Positions 13,084 to 21,605 are shown, numbered from the stretch's first letter. The stretch: DNA of 21,878 bases from Oscillospiraceae bacterium (GCA_021205585.1 JAJPXI010000170.1:1-21878), one strand, 5' to 3'. Notes: generated from the letters alone by a model not told the origin. Program-made: numbers and translations.

Positions 13084-15689
13084 CAGGCGGCGGTTTCCAC
13101 CTCCACTGTCAGCGCCCCGTCCCGGCAGTCCACCTTCAGGCAATCGCCGGGGGCAACCTGGCCGGCGATAATCTTCCGGCTGATCAGTGTCTCCACCGTG
13201 TGCTGGACGAAGCGGCGCAGGGGGCGGGCGCCGAAAGCTGGGTCGTAAGCGCTGTCCAGGATGAAGGACCTGGCGGCGTCCGTGACAGACACGCGCAGCT
13301 GTTCTTCCCCCAGGCGGCGGTTCAGCTCCGCCGTCAGCAGGTCTATGATGCCAGTAATGTTCTCCCGGCTCAGGGGCTTGTAAAAGACAATCTCGTCCAG
13401 CCGGTTCAAGAACTCCGGGCGGAAGGAGCGGCGCAGCAGCTCGTTGACCGAGCTTCTGGCCTGGTCGGTGATGTTCCCCTGCTCGTCGATGCCGTCCAGA
13501 AGGAACTGGCTGCCCAGGTTGGAGGTCAGGATAATGATGGTGTTTTTGAAGTCCACGGTGCGGCCCTGGCTGTCGGTAATTCGGCCGTCGTCCAGCACCT
13601 GGAGCAGCACATTGAACACATCCGGGTGGGCCTTTTCCACCTCGTCGAACAAAATCACGCTGTAGGGGTGGCGGCGCACGGCCTCGGTTAGCTGGCCCCC
13701 CTCCTCATAGCCCACATAGCCCGGAGGGGCTCCGATGAGCCGGGAGACAGAAAACTTTTCCATATACTCGCTCATGTCGATGCGCACCAGGTTCTTTTCG
13801 CTGTCGAACAGAGCTTCGGCCAGGGTCTTGGCCAATTCCGTCTTGCCCACGCCGGTGGGACCCAGGAACAGGAAGGAGCCGATGGGCCGGTCCGGGTCGG
13901 CGATGCCCGCACGGGAGCGGAGGATGGCCTCGGACACCAGGGACACGGCCTCCTCCTGCCCGATGACCCGGCGGTGGAGGATGTCCTCCAGGTGCAGCAG
14001 CTTTTCCCGCTCGCCCTCCATCAGCTTGGCCACGGGGATGCCGGTCCACCGCTCGATGATGCGGGCGATTTCCTCCTCCGTCACCTTGTCCCGGAGCAGG
14101 CTGCGCTCTCTGCCGGCGTTGGCCACGGCCTCTTCCTCCTTCAGCTGCTTTTTCAGCGCCGGAATCTGCCCGTATTGCAGCTGGGCGGCCTTCTCCAAAT
14201 CATAGCCCCGCTGGGCCTTTTCCAGTTCCGCGTTGGCCTGCTCCAGATCCTCCCGCAGCTTCTGTACCTTGCCAATGGCGTTTTTCTCGTTTTCCCACTG
14301 GGCTTTTTTGGCGTTGAACTCGTCCCGCATCTCGGCCAGCTCCTTTTGGATCTCGGCCAGGTGCTCTTTGGAGAGGGCGTCGTCCTCTTTTTTCAGGGCG
14401 GCTTCTTCAATCTCGTGCTGGATGATGCGGCGGGAGACGACATCCAATTCTGTGGGCATGGAGTCGATTTCCGTGCGGATCATGGCGCAGGCCTCGTCCA
14501 CCAGGTCGATGGCCTTGTCCGGGAGGAAGCGGTCGGAGATATAGCGGTCGGACAGGGTGGCGGCGGCAATCAGGGCGCTGTCCTGGATTTTGACCCCGTG
14601 GTAGATCTCGTAGCGCTCTTTCAGCCCCCGCAGGATGGCGATGGCGTCCTCCACCGATGGCTCGCTGACCATCACCGGCTGGAACCGGCGCTCCAGGGCG
14701 GCGTCCTTTTCGATATACTGGCGGTACTCGTTCAGGGTGGTGGCCCCGATGCAGTGCAGCTCCCCTCTGGCAAGCATGGGCTTGAGCAGGTTGCCCGCGT
14801 CCATGGCCCCCTCGGTTTTGCCCGCGCCTACAATGGTGTGCAGCTCGTCGATGAACAGCAGGATGCGGCCTTCGGACTTTTTCACCTCGTTGAGAACGGC
14901 CTTCAGCCGCTCCTCAAACTCCCCCCGGTACTTGGCTCCGGCGATCAGGCTGCCCATGTCCAGGGAGAAAATGGTTTTATCCTGGAGGGAGGCGGGGACG
15001 TCCCCCTTTACGATGCGCTGGGCCAGGCCCTCGGCGATGGCCGTTTTGCCCACACCCGGCTCCCCGATGAGCACCGGGTTATTCTTGGTCTTGCGGCTGA
15101 GGATGCGGATGACGTTGCGGATCTCGTCGTCCCTGCCGATGACCGGGTCCAGCTTGTTCTCCCTGGCCCGCTCCACCAGGTCGGTGCCGTATTTTTTCAG
15201 GGCATCATAGGTTTGCTCCGGGTTGTCGGAAGTCACCCGCTGGCTGCCCCGCACCTGGCTGAGCGCCTGCAAAATGCCCTCCCGCGTCACCTGGTAGGTG
15301 CGAAACAGCTCCTTCAGCTCCCGTCCGGCGGTTTCCACCAGGGCCAGCAGCAGATGTTCCACGGAGACGTATTCATCTTTCATGTCCTGGGCGGCGCTCT
15401 CGGATTTTTGCAGGGTTTTGTCAAAGTCGGCGGACACATACACCCGCCCGGCCTGATGGCCGCCGGAGACCTTGGGCATTTTTTCCACCTGGTTCCGCAC
15501 CGCCGCCTCGAAGGAGGGGAGGGTCAGGCCCATGTGTGTCAGCAGCTGGGGGATTAGCCCGTTCTCCTGCCGTAGCAGGGCGTAGAGCAGATGGCACTGC
15601 TCAATCTGGGGGCTGCCGTATTCCTGGGCGAGATCCTGGGCGATCTGGATGGCTTCTAACGACTTCTGTGTAAAATGATTGGCGTTCAT
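13083..15689 (-). CDS. clpB: ATP-dependent disaggregase ClpB
   Basis: This 868-aa Hsp100 chaperone forms hexamers that thread aggregated proteins and works with DnaK. The domains are in the usual order: an N-domain (about 1-145), NBD1 with Walker A GEPGVGKT (about 200-211) and DELH Walker B, a coiled-coil M-domain (about 400-530) that marks ClpB rather than ClpA/ClpX, and NBD2 with GPTGVGKTEL (about 608-617), FDEVEKA and the C-terminal D2-small domain. It lacks an IGF loop for ClpP, as expected. AAAGGAG precedes the ATG. A perfect CIRCE operator lies about 85 bp upstream, so HrcA control of heat induction is likely. A strong terminator follows. Confidence 0.96.
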   Translation of the reverse strand: MNANHFTQKSLEAIQIAQDLAQEYGSPQIEQCHLLYALLRQENGLIPQLLTHMGLTLPSFEAAVRNQVEKMPKVSGGHQAGRVYVSADFDKTLQKSESAAQDMKDEYVSVEHLLLALVETAGRELKELFRTYQVTREGILQALSQVRGSQRVTSDNPEQTYDALKKYGTDLVERARENKLDPVIGRDDEIRNVIRILSRKTKNNPVLIGEPGVGKTAIAEGLAQRIVKGDVPASLQDKTIFSLDMGSLIAGAKYRGEFEERLKAVLNEVKKSEGRILLFIDELHTIVGAGKTEGAMDAGNLLKPMLARGELHCIGATTLNEYRQYIEKDAALERRFQPVMVSEPSVEDAIAILRGLKERYEIYHGVKIQDSALIAAATLSDRYISDRFLPDKAIDLVDEACAMIRTEIDSMPTELDVVSRRIIQHEIEEAALKKEDDALSKEHLAEIQKELAEMRDEFNAKKAQWENEKNAIGKVQKLREDLEQANAELEKAQRGYDLEKAAQLQYGQIPALKKQLKEEEAVANAGRERSLLRDKVTEEEIARIIERWTGIPVAKLMEGEREKLLHLEDILHRRVIGQEEAVSLVSEAILRSRAGIADPDRPIGSFLFLGPTGVGKTELAKTLAEALFDSEKNLVRIDMSEYMEKFSVSRLIGAPPGYVGYEEGGQLTEAVRRHPYSVILFDEVEKAHPDVFNVLLQVLDDGRITDSQGRTVDFKNTIIILTSNLGSQFLLDGIDEQGNITDQARSSVNELLRRSFRPEFLNRLDEIVFYKPLSRENITGIIDLLTAELNRRLGEEQLRVSVTDAARSFILDSAYDPAFGARPLRRFVQHTVETLISRKIIAGQVAPGDCLKVDCRDGALTVEVETAA

Positions 15690-15723
15690 GGGAATGGCTC
15701 CTTTCTGTCAAACCTTTATTTTA

Positions 15724-15752
15724 AGTATAGTATAAGCATTCCCGTCTGAAAA
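15724..15752 (-). promoter_or_regulatory. Candidate clpB promoter
   Basis: On the - strand TTTTCA (15747-15752) and TATACT (15724-15729) are 17 nt apart; a second TATACT overlaps at 15729-15734. The start would be near 15717. This places CIRCE upstream of the -35 box, which is atypical, so another promoter may exist. Confidence 0.45.
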
Positions 15753-15768
15753 ATCATGAACAGTGTGT

Positions 15769-15807
15769 AAACAATTAGCACTCTCGTAGCGAGAGTGCTA
15801 ATTGTTT
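15769..15807. promoter_or_regulatory. CIRCE operator (HrcA site) within an 18-bp palindrome
   Basis: TTAGCACTC-N9-GAGTGCTAA (15775-15801) is a perfect CIRCE, the binding site of the heat-shock repressor HrcA. The symmetry extends outward and inward to a perfect 18-bp inverted repeat (15769-15786 with 15790-15807) around a 3-nt centre. As RNA it would form a stable hairpin with A/T-rich flanks and could also end trxA transcripts. Confidence 0.93.
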
Positions 15808-15843
15808 TTAGAGGTTCCCTTTATGCGGTTGGGAAGGGGGAGG

Positions 15844-16158
15844 CTACAAAATTTCGTCCAGGGTCTGGACGTAGGACTCCAGGGGCATCAAGCCCACCAG
15901 CCGATCCATCTCCGCCCCGTCCTTCAGCAGCAGGACGGTGGGGATGCTCATCACCCCGAAGCGGCGAGCCAGGGCGCTCTGAGCGTCCACATCCACCTTA
16001 GCAATCAGGGCTCTTCCCTCGTAGAGACCGGCCAGGGTCTCGATGGTGGGGGCCAGCATTTTGCACGGGCCACACCAGTCGGCCCAAAAGTCCACCAGGG
16101 CCACGCCCTGATCCACGGCCCGGTCAAAGCTCTCCTCGGTCAAATGCGTCACGGACAT
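15844..16158 (-). CDS. trxA: Thioredoxin
   Basis: This 104-aa cytosolic disulfide reductase has the canonical active site W28-C29-G-P-C32, the buried Asp (D23 of VDFWA) and the cis-proline P73 in SIPT. Length and fold pattern are those of a normal thioredoxin. It lies 44 nt downstream of the thioredoxin reductase-like gene and is presumably in one operon with it, the reductase being its electron donor. AAGGAG lies 10 nt before the ATG. The CIRCE palindrome lies 37 bp after the stop. Confidence 0.95.
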   Translation of the reverse strand: MSVTHLTEESFDRAVDQGVALVDFWADWCGPCKMLAPTIETLAGLYEGRALIAKVDVDAQSALARRFGVMSIPTVLLLKDGAEMDRLVGLMPLESYVQTLDEIL

Positions 16159-16202
16159 ACAAAAACCACTCCTTACAAAACAAAATATAAAAATTGTAAA
16201 AC

Positions 16203-17048
16203 TTAATGGTTGGATACATAGGCGGCGGCGCTCTGCCCGGCCACCAGGCCCTGGCCCACGGCCTTGGCGGCCTGGAGAGGCGGGCCGGTGCAGTCCCCGC
16301 AGGCGAACACGCCGGGGAGATTGGTGGCCATAGATGAATCCACCGCCACATAGCCCTCCCGGAGCTCCAGCTGGGGCAGCAAATCCGCCGCCGCCAGGCC
16401 GGGCCGCAGGACAAAGACCCCCTGGCAGGGGAGAATCTGGCCGTCCACCGCCACGGCGGAGACGGCCTTTTCCCCCTGAATTTCAATCCGTTTCCCAAGC
16501 ACCGCCGGGATCTCCGGCAGCAGCCCCTGGGGGGCCTGCCTGGCCACATAAATCACCTGGCAGCCCATGCCCAGCAGGTAGTTGGCCTCCGCCGGCGCGC
16601 CCTCGCTCAGGCCCACCACCGCCACCGTCCGGCCCCGGTAGAGCGCCCCGTCGCAGGTGGCGCACCAACTGACGCCACGACCCAGCAGGGCCGCCTCGCC
16701 GGGCAGCTTGTCCCCCCGCTGGGCACCGATGGCCAAAATGAGCGCCCCGGCCTGTATTACGTCGCTGTCCACGCTTAAATAGAAGCCCCCGTCCACCGCC
16801 GCGGCGGCCAGCACCCGGCCCCTGCGCAGCTGCGCGCCGCTCCGCAGGGCGTGGCCCTCCAAAAGCTGGAGCAACTGCGCCCCGCTGACGTCGGGCAGGC
16901 CGGGGTAGTTGTCCACCCGGGGAGCCCGCGCCAGAGGATTTTCCAGCAGGGGGCCGCTGAGGATCAGGGCGCTGCGGTTTCTTGCCCGGACGTTGATGGC
17001 GGCGGACAGGCCCGCCGGGCCGCCGCCAATGATGGCTGCGTCTATCAT
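16203..17048 (-). CDS. Thioredoxin reductase-like flavoprotein without NADPH motifs
   Basis: This 281-aa flavoprotein has an N-terminal FAD motif (GGGPAG, residues 8-13), the redox pair C129-A-T-C132 followed by Asp, and a C-terminal GDC segment. This is the layout of low-molecular-weight thioredoxin reductases. The second dinucleotide domain is abnormal. The expected G-G-G-D-S-A is replaced by G146-L-S-E-G-A151, and the HRRxxxRA phosphate-binding motif by VARQAPQG. Some Clostridial enzymes lacking these motifs use reduced ferredoxin instead of NADPH, so a ferredoxin-dependent type is plausible. I took ATG 17048 (AAAGGAG upstream) rather than the ATG 24 nt earlier, which lacks a ribosome site. 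It is paired with trxA. Confidence 0.85.
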   Translation of the reverse strand: MIDAAIIGGGPAGLSAAINVRARNRSALILSGPLLENPLARAPRVDNYPGLPDVSGAQLLQLLEGHALRSGAQLRRGRVLAAAAVDGGFYLSVDSDVIQAGALILAIGAQRGDKLPGEAALLGRGVSWCATCDGALYRGRTVAVVGLSEGAPAEANYLLGMGCQVIYVARQAPQGLLPEIPAVLGKRIEIQGEKAVSAVAVDGQILPCQGVFVLRPGLAAADLLPQLELREGYVAVDSSMATNLPGVFACGDCTGPPLQAAKAVGQGLVAGQSAAAYVSNH

Positions 17049-17105
17049 TGCCGCTCCTTTTACCGGTGTCAAATCGTGTGTTTAAGATAGCCCTTTTGTC
17101 CCGGT

Positions 17106-17951
17106 TTATTCCTCTTGATTTTCCGCTTCAAGGGCCAGGCTGTACAGCTGGTTTTTTGGCATCCTCAGCTCCTGGGCGGCGGCTTTGACGGCCTGGTTCA
17201 GCCCCAGGCCCTGCCGCCGCAGCCGGCTGACCCGCGCAAGAGCCAGCTCCGGGGAGACTTCCTCCGGCGCGGCCGGGGCCGCGCCCTCCACCACCAGCAC
17301 AAATTCCCCTCTTGGTTCCTGCTGGTCGTAGCGCTCCAGGGCCTGGCCTAGGGTGGCGCGGTAGATTTCCTCGTGGAGCTTGGTCAGCTCCCGGCACAGG
17401 GCGGCCCGGCGTTCCGGGCCAAAGGCCGCCGCCAGATCCTCCAGTGTGGCGCGCAGCTTGTGGGGCGCCTCATAGAAAATCATGGTGCGCGTCTCACCAA
17501 GAAGGCTTTCCAGCTGGGCCTGTCGGTTTTTCTTGTTGGTGGGCAGAAAGCCCTCAAAGGTGAACCGGCCCGTGGGCAGGCCGGAGACGGTCAGGGCGGT
17601 AATCAGGGCGCAGGGGCCGGGGAGGGAAATGACCTCCACGCCGTTTTGGACGCACAGTGCCACCAGCTCCTGCCCGGGGTCGCTGACGGCGGGGGTGCCC
17701 GCGTCGGTGACCAGGGCGCAGGTCTGGCCGTCCAAAACGCGGCGCAGGATGGCCGGGCCGGCGTCGGCGCAGTTGTGCCGGTGGTAGGATGTCAAAGGCT
17801 TTTTCAGCCCAAGATGGTTCAGCAGTTTCAGGGACACCCGGGTGTCCTCGGCGGCGATAAAGTCCGCCCCGGCCAGGGCTTCGGCGGCCCTTGCGGACAA
17901 ATCGCCCAGATTTCCGATTGGAGTGGGCACCAGGTACAGCCGCCCCGCCAT
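17106..17951 (-). CDS. rsmI: 16S rRNA (cytidine1402-2'-O)-methyltransferase RsmI
   Basis: This 281-aa SAM-dependent tetrapyrrole-methylase-fold enzyme 2'-O-methylates C1402 in the ribosomal P site. The start LYLVPTPIGNLGDLS is the RsmI signature. AAEDTR, the glycine-rich segment TDAGTPAVSDPG, SLPGPCALITAL and FEGFLP all follow in the right order. I chose ATG 17951, which gives the family's usual length and has GGGAGG just before it; the open frame continues upstream into the GH25 gene but without homology. It lies 26 nt after the GH25 gene. In Bacillus, rsmI (yabC) is near yabB, a homologue of the methyltransferase found here two genes upstream. Confidence 0.94.
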   Translation of the reverse strand: MAGRLYLVPTPIGNLGDLSARAAEALAGADFIAAEDTRVSLKLLNHLGLKKPLTSYHRHNCADAGPAILRRVLDGQTCALVTDAGTPAVSDPGQELVALCVQNGVEVISLPGPCALITALTVSGLPTGRFTFEGFLPTNKKNRQAQLESLLGETRTMIFYEAPHKLRATLEDLAAAFGPERRAALCRELTKLHEEIYRATLGQALERYDQQEPRGEFVLVVEGAAPAAPEEVSPELALARVSRLRRQGLGLNQAVKAAAQELRMPKNQLYSLALEAENQEE

Positions 17952-17977
17952 GGCCCTCCCGCCTTTCTGTGGTGGTA

Positions 17978-19468
17978 TTATGTAGTCGGGATGAAATACA
18001 AATCCATATCCACCGAGCCGGAGATGCCGGGCACCGTGCCAGTGCTGGAGTACTGCCACATATCAAAATTGTAGTAGAAGGTGGGGACGGTGGAATACTG
18101 GCACAGCCAGAAGGAGTAGGGCAAATCCTCCAGATTGTAGCTCATATAGCCCAAATCGGTGTAGAAATACACGCTGGTCTGGTATCCGGCGGCCTGGACG
18201 GTGGAGCAGAAGGTGTTGGCCATGGCGGTCAGGGTGGAGCGGCTGACGTTGTCGGTGCGGGCGCTGGCGGTGCCGATGTGCTCCCAGTCGAAGGCCACGG
18301 GGAAGGTGACGTTGTAGCCCTGAATGGCCGAGAGGACGAACTGGGCCTCCTCCTTGGCCTCGGCGGTGGTGATGGCCTGGGAGAAGAAGTAGACCCCCAC
18401 CTTCAGCCCGGCGGCCAGAGCCCCCTCGATGTTGGTGTAAAACTGGCTGTCCAGGTTGACGGAGCCGGCGGTATACCCCCGGTAGCCCACCCGGATGATG
18501 GCAAACTCCACCCCGGAGGCGGCCACCTTGTCCCAGTCGATGGTGCCCTGGTATTTGGACACGTCCACGCCCACCATGCTGGTGTAGCCCGCGCCGGTGT
18601 AGCGGCAGAGGCTGGAGCCGTAGTAGGTGAAGCAGGAGGTATCGTAGGTATTCACGTCCACCGTGGGCAGGATGGACAGCGTGTTCCCCCGATAGACCAG
18701 CTGGGTGACGGTGGTGGTGCTGCTGGAGGAACTGCTGCTGGAGTCGGAGGATGTACTGTCAGAGGACGCGCTGTCGGAAGATGTGCTGTCAGAACCGGCG
18801 CTGTCAGAAGAACCATCAGAAACCGCGCTGTCAGAAACATTGTCAGAAGAACTATCGGAAGCCGTATCAGAAGAACCATCAGAAGCAACGCTGTCAGAGG
18901 AGCTGTCGGAAGCCGCGCTGTCAGAAGTACTGCCTGTGGACGTACTGTCAGCGGATGTACTGTCGGAAGCCGTGTCCTGCGCCTCGCCGGCGCTCTCTCC
19001 GGCGTTGGAATCCTCCGCGGTTTCCCCAGCGGAGTCCTCCCCGGCGTCTGTCTCCTCCCCGGCGGTTTCCACCGTGACCTCGGTGGTCACAACCGTGGCA
19101 GTGGCGGTGTCAGTCTTTGGAGAGGAGACCACGGTGGTGGCGGCGGAAGAGGACTGGCGGGAGGCGGCCACCGGCTCCGGGTCGTCTTCCTCAGGCTCGA
19201 CCAGCGGCGCTTCGGCCTGCTCCTCTTCTTCCTCTTCCAGCGCGTCCTCCCCCGCCTCTCCCTCCAAAGCGGCGGCGGCTCGAAGCTGTGTCAAGGTGGC
19301 GCGCTTGACAGCCGGTTCGATCTCCTCCTGGGTCTGTTCCGGGCTGGAGCTCTGGCCGGCCAGCGCCTGGGTCTGCTGACAGCCCACCAGGGACAGGGGG
19401 AACAGGCAGGCCAGAATCATGCTGGCCACGATGCCGTAAATGCAGCTGATGCGGTGGGAACGGTTCAT
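17978..19468 (-). CDS. GH25 muramidase lipoprotein with Ser/Asp linker
   Basis: This 496-aa secreted protein has a signal ending in the lipobox L-V-G-C30. A long disordered region follows: an acidic Glu-rich block (about 65-100), a Thr/Val/Ala block and a Ser/Asp repeat tract (about 165-250). The C-terminal glycosyl hydrolase family 25 domain runs from about residue 298 to the end. The catalytic residues are visible in GVD302VSKYQG and F-D394-W-E396, and the family ending WQYSSTG...VDMDLYF is present. It should cut the glycan backbone of peptidoglycan at the outer face of the membrane, with the linker letting it reach the wall. GAGGTG precedes the ATG. It lies between two RNA methyltransferase genes and could be co-transcribed with them. 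Confidence 0.88.
   Translation of the reverse strand: MNRSHRISCIYGIVASMILACLFPLSLVGCQQTQALAGQSSSPEQTQEEIEPAVKRATLTQLRAAAALEGEAGEDALEEEEEEQAEAPLVEPEEDDPEPVAASRQSSSAATTVVSSPKTDTATATVVTTEVTVETAGEETDAGEDSAGETAEDSNAGESAGEAQDTASDSTSADSTSTGSTSDSAASDSSSDSVASDGSSDTASDSSSDNVSDSAVSDGSSDSAGSDSTSSDSASSDSTSSDSSSSSSSSTTTVTQLVYRGNTLSILPTVDVNTYDTSCFTYYGSSLCRYTGAGYTSMVGVDVSKYQGTIDWDKVAASGVEFAIIRVGYRGYTAGSVNLDSQFYTNIEGALAAGLKVGVYFFSQAITTAEAKEEAQFVLSAIQGYNVTFPVAFDWEHIGTASARTDNVSRSTLTAMANTFCSTVQAAGYQTSVYFYTDLGYMSYNLEDLPYSFWLCQYSTVPTFYYNFDMWQYSSTGTVPGISGSVDMDLYFIPTT
18697..18975. repeat. Low-complexity Ser/Asp codon repeat within the GH25 gene
   Basis: On the + strand this region is a degenerate repeat of GA(A/G)G-CTGTCAGAAG-like units, encoding alternating Ser, Asp, Ala and Thr on the - strand. 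The unit length is irregular in multiples of 3, so the frame is kept. Such tracts expand and contract easily. Confidence 0.75.
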
Positions 19469-19501
19469 ATATAAGACACCTCATTTGCAAATAAAGATGA
19501 T

Positions 19502-20143
19502 TTATCGCAGCAGGGTGGGCAGCACCTGCAATCCGGGCCGGCCCTGCTTATAGGCCTCCAGCAAAACGGCGGAGGGGGGCCTGTCCCCCGCCTGGAGCAG
19601 CTGCATCCGTTTTGGCTCCAAATCGTGCGCCCGCAGGGCGGCAAACAGCTCGCACAGCCGCTCCGGCCGGTAGACCAAGGCGAAGCGCCCGCCGTTTTTC
19701 ACCAGCCAGCCCGCCGCCTCACACAGCTGCGAAAGGGTGCAGCTGACCTCCGCGCGGCCCGCTCTGCCGACGGGGCCGGCATCTGCGGGGAAATAGGGGG
19801 GATTGGACACGGCAAAATCGAAGCTGCCGCCGGGGAGCAGCCGCCGCGCCTGACGCAAATCCCCCCGGACAAGGCGCACGTCCAGGCCGTTGGCGCGGAA
19901 ATTTTCCTCCGCCAGCCGGGCGGAGGGCTCGTCCAGTTCCACCGCTGTGATATGTAAAGTGGATTCCCTTGCCAGCAGAAGCAGGGACAGAACGCCGCCT
20001 CCGCAGCCCAAATCGCATGCCCGCTCCCCCCGGCGCGCCTGGGCGAAGCGCCCCAGGGCCAGGCTGTCGCCCCCCAGGGGGAACACGCCGGGGGCCTGCT
20101 TCAGGGTGTACGGCCCGATGGCCTCCGGGCGGTTCAGGTACAC
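19502..20143 (-). CDS. TrmN6/YabB-like SAM-dependent methyltransferase
   Basis: This 213-aa class I methyltransferase has motif I D44-L-G-C-G-G-G50, an acidic motif II (E69-L-D) and N114-P-P-Y117. NPPY marks N6-adenine or N5-glutamine methylation. The N-terminal segment PLGGDSLALGRFA and the overall size match the tRNA1-Val (adenine-37-N6)-methyltransferase group (YfiC/YabB). The start is a GTG overlapping the last 10 nt of the dipeptidase gene, with only a weak ribosome site, so translation is probably coupled. In Bacillus the homologous yabB lies beside rsmI (yabC), as almost here. The substrate is inferred. Confidence 0.85.
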   Translation of the reverse strand: MYLNRPEAIGPYTLKQAPGVFPLGGDSLALGRFAQARRGERACDLGCGGGVLSLLLLARESTLHITAVELDEPSARLAEENFRANGLDVRLVRGDLRQARRLLPGGSFDFAVSNPPYFPADAGPVGRAGRAEVSCTLSQLCEAAGWLVKNGGRFALVYRPERLCELFAALRAHDLEPKRMQLLQAGDRPPSAVLLEAYKQGRPGLQVLPTLLR

Positions 20144-21540
20144 AGCCGGGCGATGGCCAGGGCGTAGATTTTAGCGGCGGTCAGCAAATCGGATACGCCG
20201 ATGCGCTCGTCCGGGCCGTGCATATTGGTCTCAAAGCCGGGCATCACCGGCCCGAAGGCCACGCCGCCGGGGATGTTGTGGACATAGGTGCCGCCGCCGA
20301 TGGCGATACACTCCCCCGGCTGGCCGGTGTAGCTCCGATAACAGTCCAGCAGGGTCTGGACGAAGGGGGAGCCGGCGCTGGTGTGGTGGGGCGGGGCCAT
20401 CTCCCCCTGGCAGGAGAAGCCCTTGTCCGCAAAGGCTTTTTCCGCCCGCCGGCGGCAGTTGCGCTCGTCGGCGCACAGGGGGGTGCGGCAGTCCAGGGTG
20501 CCGGTAACGCCGCTTTCGGTAAATTCCAGCAGGGACAGGGACAGGGTCAGCGCCCCGGAGTCCTGGTCGGACATGGCGATGCCCAGGCCCTTGCCGGTGG
20601 TATCCCTGTGGGGCAGCAGATCCAGCAGGGCGTGGAGGGCGTTTTTGCTCTCACTCTCCGCGAAGGGCAGCACCCCCAGCAGCTCCAGCAGGGCGGTGAT
20701 GCCGTTGAGCCCCTGCTCCGGGGTGGAGGCGTGGCACCCCCGGCCATGGGCGAAGATGCGGATGCGGTTCGGCCCGGCGGGGGACAGGCGGTATTCCGCC
20801 CCGGTGATCCGGGTGCCCAGCTGGGCGCGGGGCATCAGCAGGTGCATGGGCAGTCCCTCGATGACGGCCTCGGCGTCGGCGGGCAGGACGTTGGGCCGGA
20901 CGCCGCCCTGGAAGGACACCAGCCGGGGCAGCCCGCCGTCCGGCTCCCACTGCCTGGAGAAGGTGGGGGCGTAGCGGCCCTTTTCAATGTGGATGACGGG
21001 GAATTCCCCGTCAGGGGAGAAGGCGCAGGGGGCAAAGTCCTCGTGCTGATAATAGTAAGCGATGTCCCGGCTGCCGCTCTCCTCGTCGGTGCCCAGGAGC
21101 AGCCGGGCGTTGCGCGTTAAGGGCACGTTCAAATCCCGGAGACAGGCCATGGCCAGCAGGGAGGCCACGGCGGGGCCCTTGTCGTCGGCCACCCCCCGGC
21201 CGTAGAGCGTCCCGTCCCGCTCCACGGGGGAGAAGGGCTCGGTCACGGTCCACCCGGCCCCCGGGTCCACCACGTCCAGGTGGCACAGGATGTGCAGGGC
21301 GGTCTCCCGGTCGTTCAAGTCCACCGTGCCCACGTAGCCCTCATAGTTCCCGGCCTTCAGTCCCAGCTCTCCGGCCAGGGCCAGGGCCTCCTTCAGCGCC
21401 CTGTCCGGCCCCTCGCCGAAAGGCGCCCCCGGCCGGGCCTCGCCCCGGACGCTGGGAATGGAAACCAGACGGGAGACCCCCTGGATCAGCAGGGCCCGCT
21501 TGTCCTGAAAATATGCGTCGATCTGCGCCTGAAGTTCCAT
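20134..21540 (-). CDS. pepV: M20 family dipeptidase (PepV/Sapep type)
   Basis: This 468-aa dinuclear zinc peptidase probably cleaves dipeptides in the cytosol. Metal and catalytic residues are in place: H87-x-D89, G-V-A-D-D120-K, the E-E pair at 153-154, a later Asp in FSPDGEFPV and a C-terminal His in NMHGPDE. A central lid domain of the PepV kind lies between, and the length fits PepV. I prefer ATG 21540, with GAGAGG a few nt upstream; an alternative ATG at 21558 would add MRGREA and overlaps the repeated leader module. A clear promoter lies at 21763-21791, leaving a long, highly structured leader. The stop overlaps the methyltransferase start. Exact substrates are unknown. Confidence 0.9.
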   Translation of the reverse strand: MELQAQIDAYFQDKRALLIQGVSRLVSIPSVRGEARPGAPFGEGPDRALKEALALAGELGLKAGNYEGYVGTVDLNDRETALHILCHLDVVDPGAGWTVTEPFSPVERDGTLYGRGVADDKGPAVASLLAMACLRDLNVPLTRNARLLLGTDEESGSRDIAYYYQHEDFAPCAFSPDGEFPVIHIEKGRYAPTFSRQWEPDGGLPRLVSFQGGVRPNVLPADAEAVIEGLPMHLLMPRAQLGTRITGAEYRLSPAGPNRIRIFAHGRGCHASTPEQGLNGITALLELLGVLPFAESESKNALHALLDLLPHRDTTGKGLGIAMSDQDSGALTLSLSLLEFTESGVTGTLDCRTPLCADERNCRRRAEKAFADKGFSCQGEMAPPHHTSAGSPFVQTLLDCYRSYTGQPGECIAIGGGTYVHNIPGGVAFGPVMPGFETNMHGPDERIGVSDLLTAAKIYALAIARLCT

Positions 21541-21556
21541 AGCCTCTCGTCCTCTC

Positions 21557-21605
21557 ATACTCTCTTCAGATTAAAATGGGACATTTTAATCTGAACTTTT
21601 GAAGT
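21557..21605. repeat. Palindromic module, copy in the dipeptidase leader
   Basis: A perfect 14-bp inverted repeat (21565-21578 with 21582-21595) with a 3-nt centre lies just before the dipeptidase ribosome site. The surrounding ~48 bp recur in reverse complement at 13036-13083, at the clpB stop codon. Confidence 0.7.

Noticed and set aside
13974..15557. 527-codon open frame antisense to clpB
   Set aside because: It is low-complexity Leu/Gly/Val-rich translation opposite conserved ClpB motifs; an artefact of codon bias.
18697..18975. CRISPR-like or tandem repeat array
   Set aside because: The repeats are short, degenerate, spacerless and in frame with the muramidase gene, so they are coding low complexity.
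17891..19474. Repetitive Arg/Val/Gly open frame opposite the GH25 gene
   Set aside because: The repetition is the complement of the Ser/Asp linker codons. The - strand frame has signal peptide, lipobox and GH25 residues.
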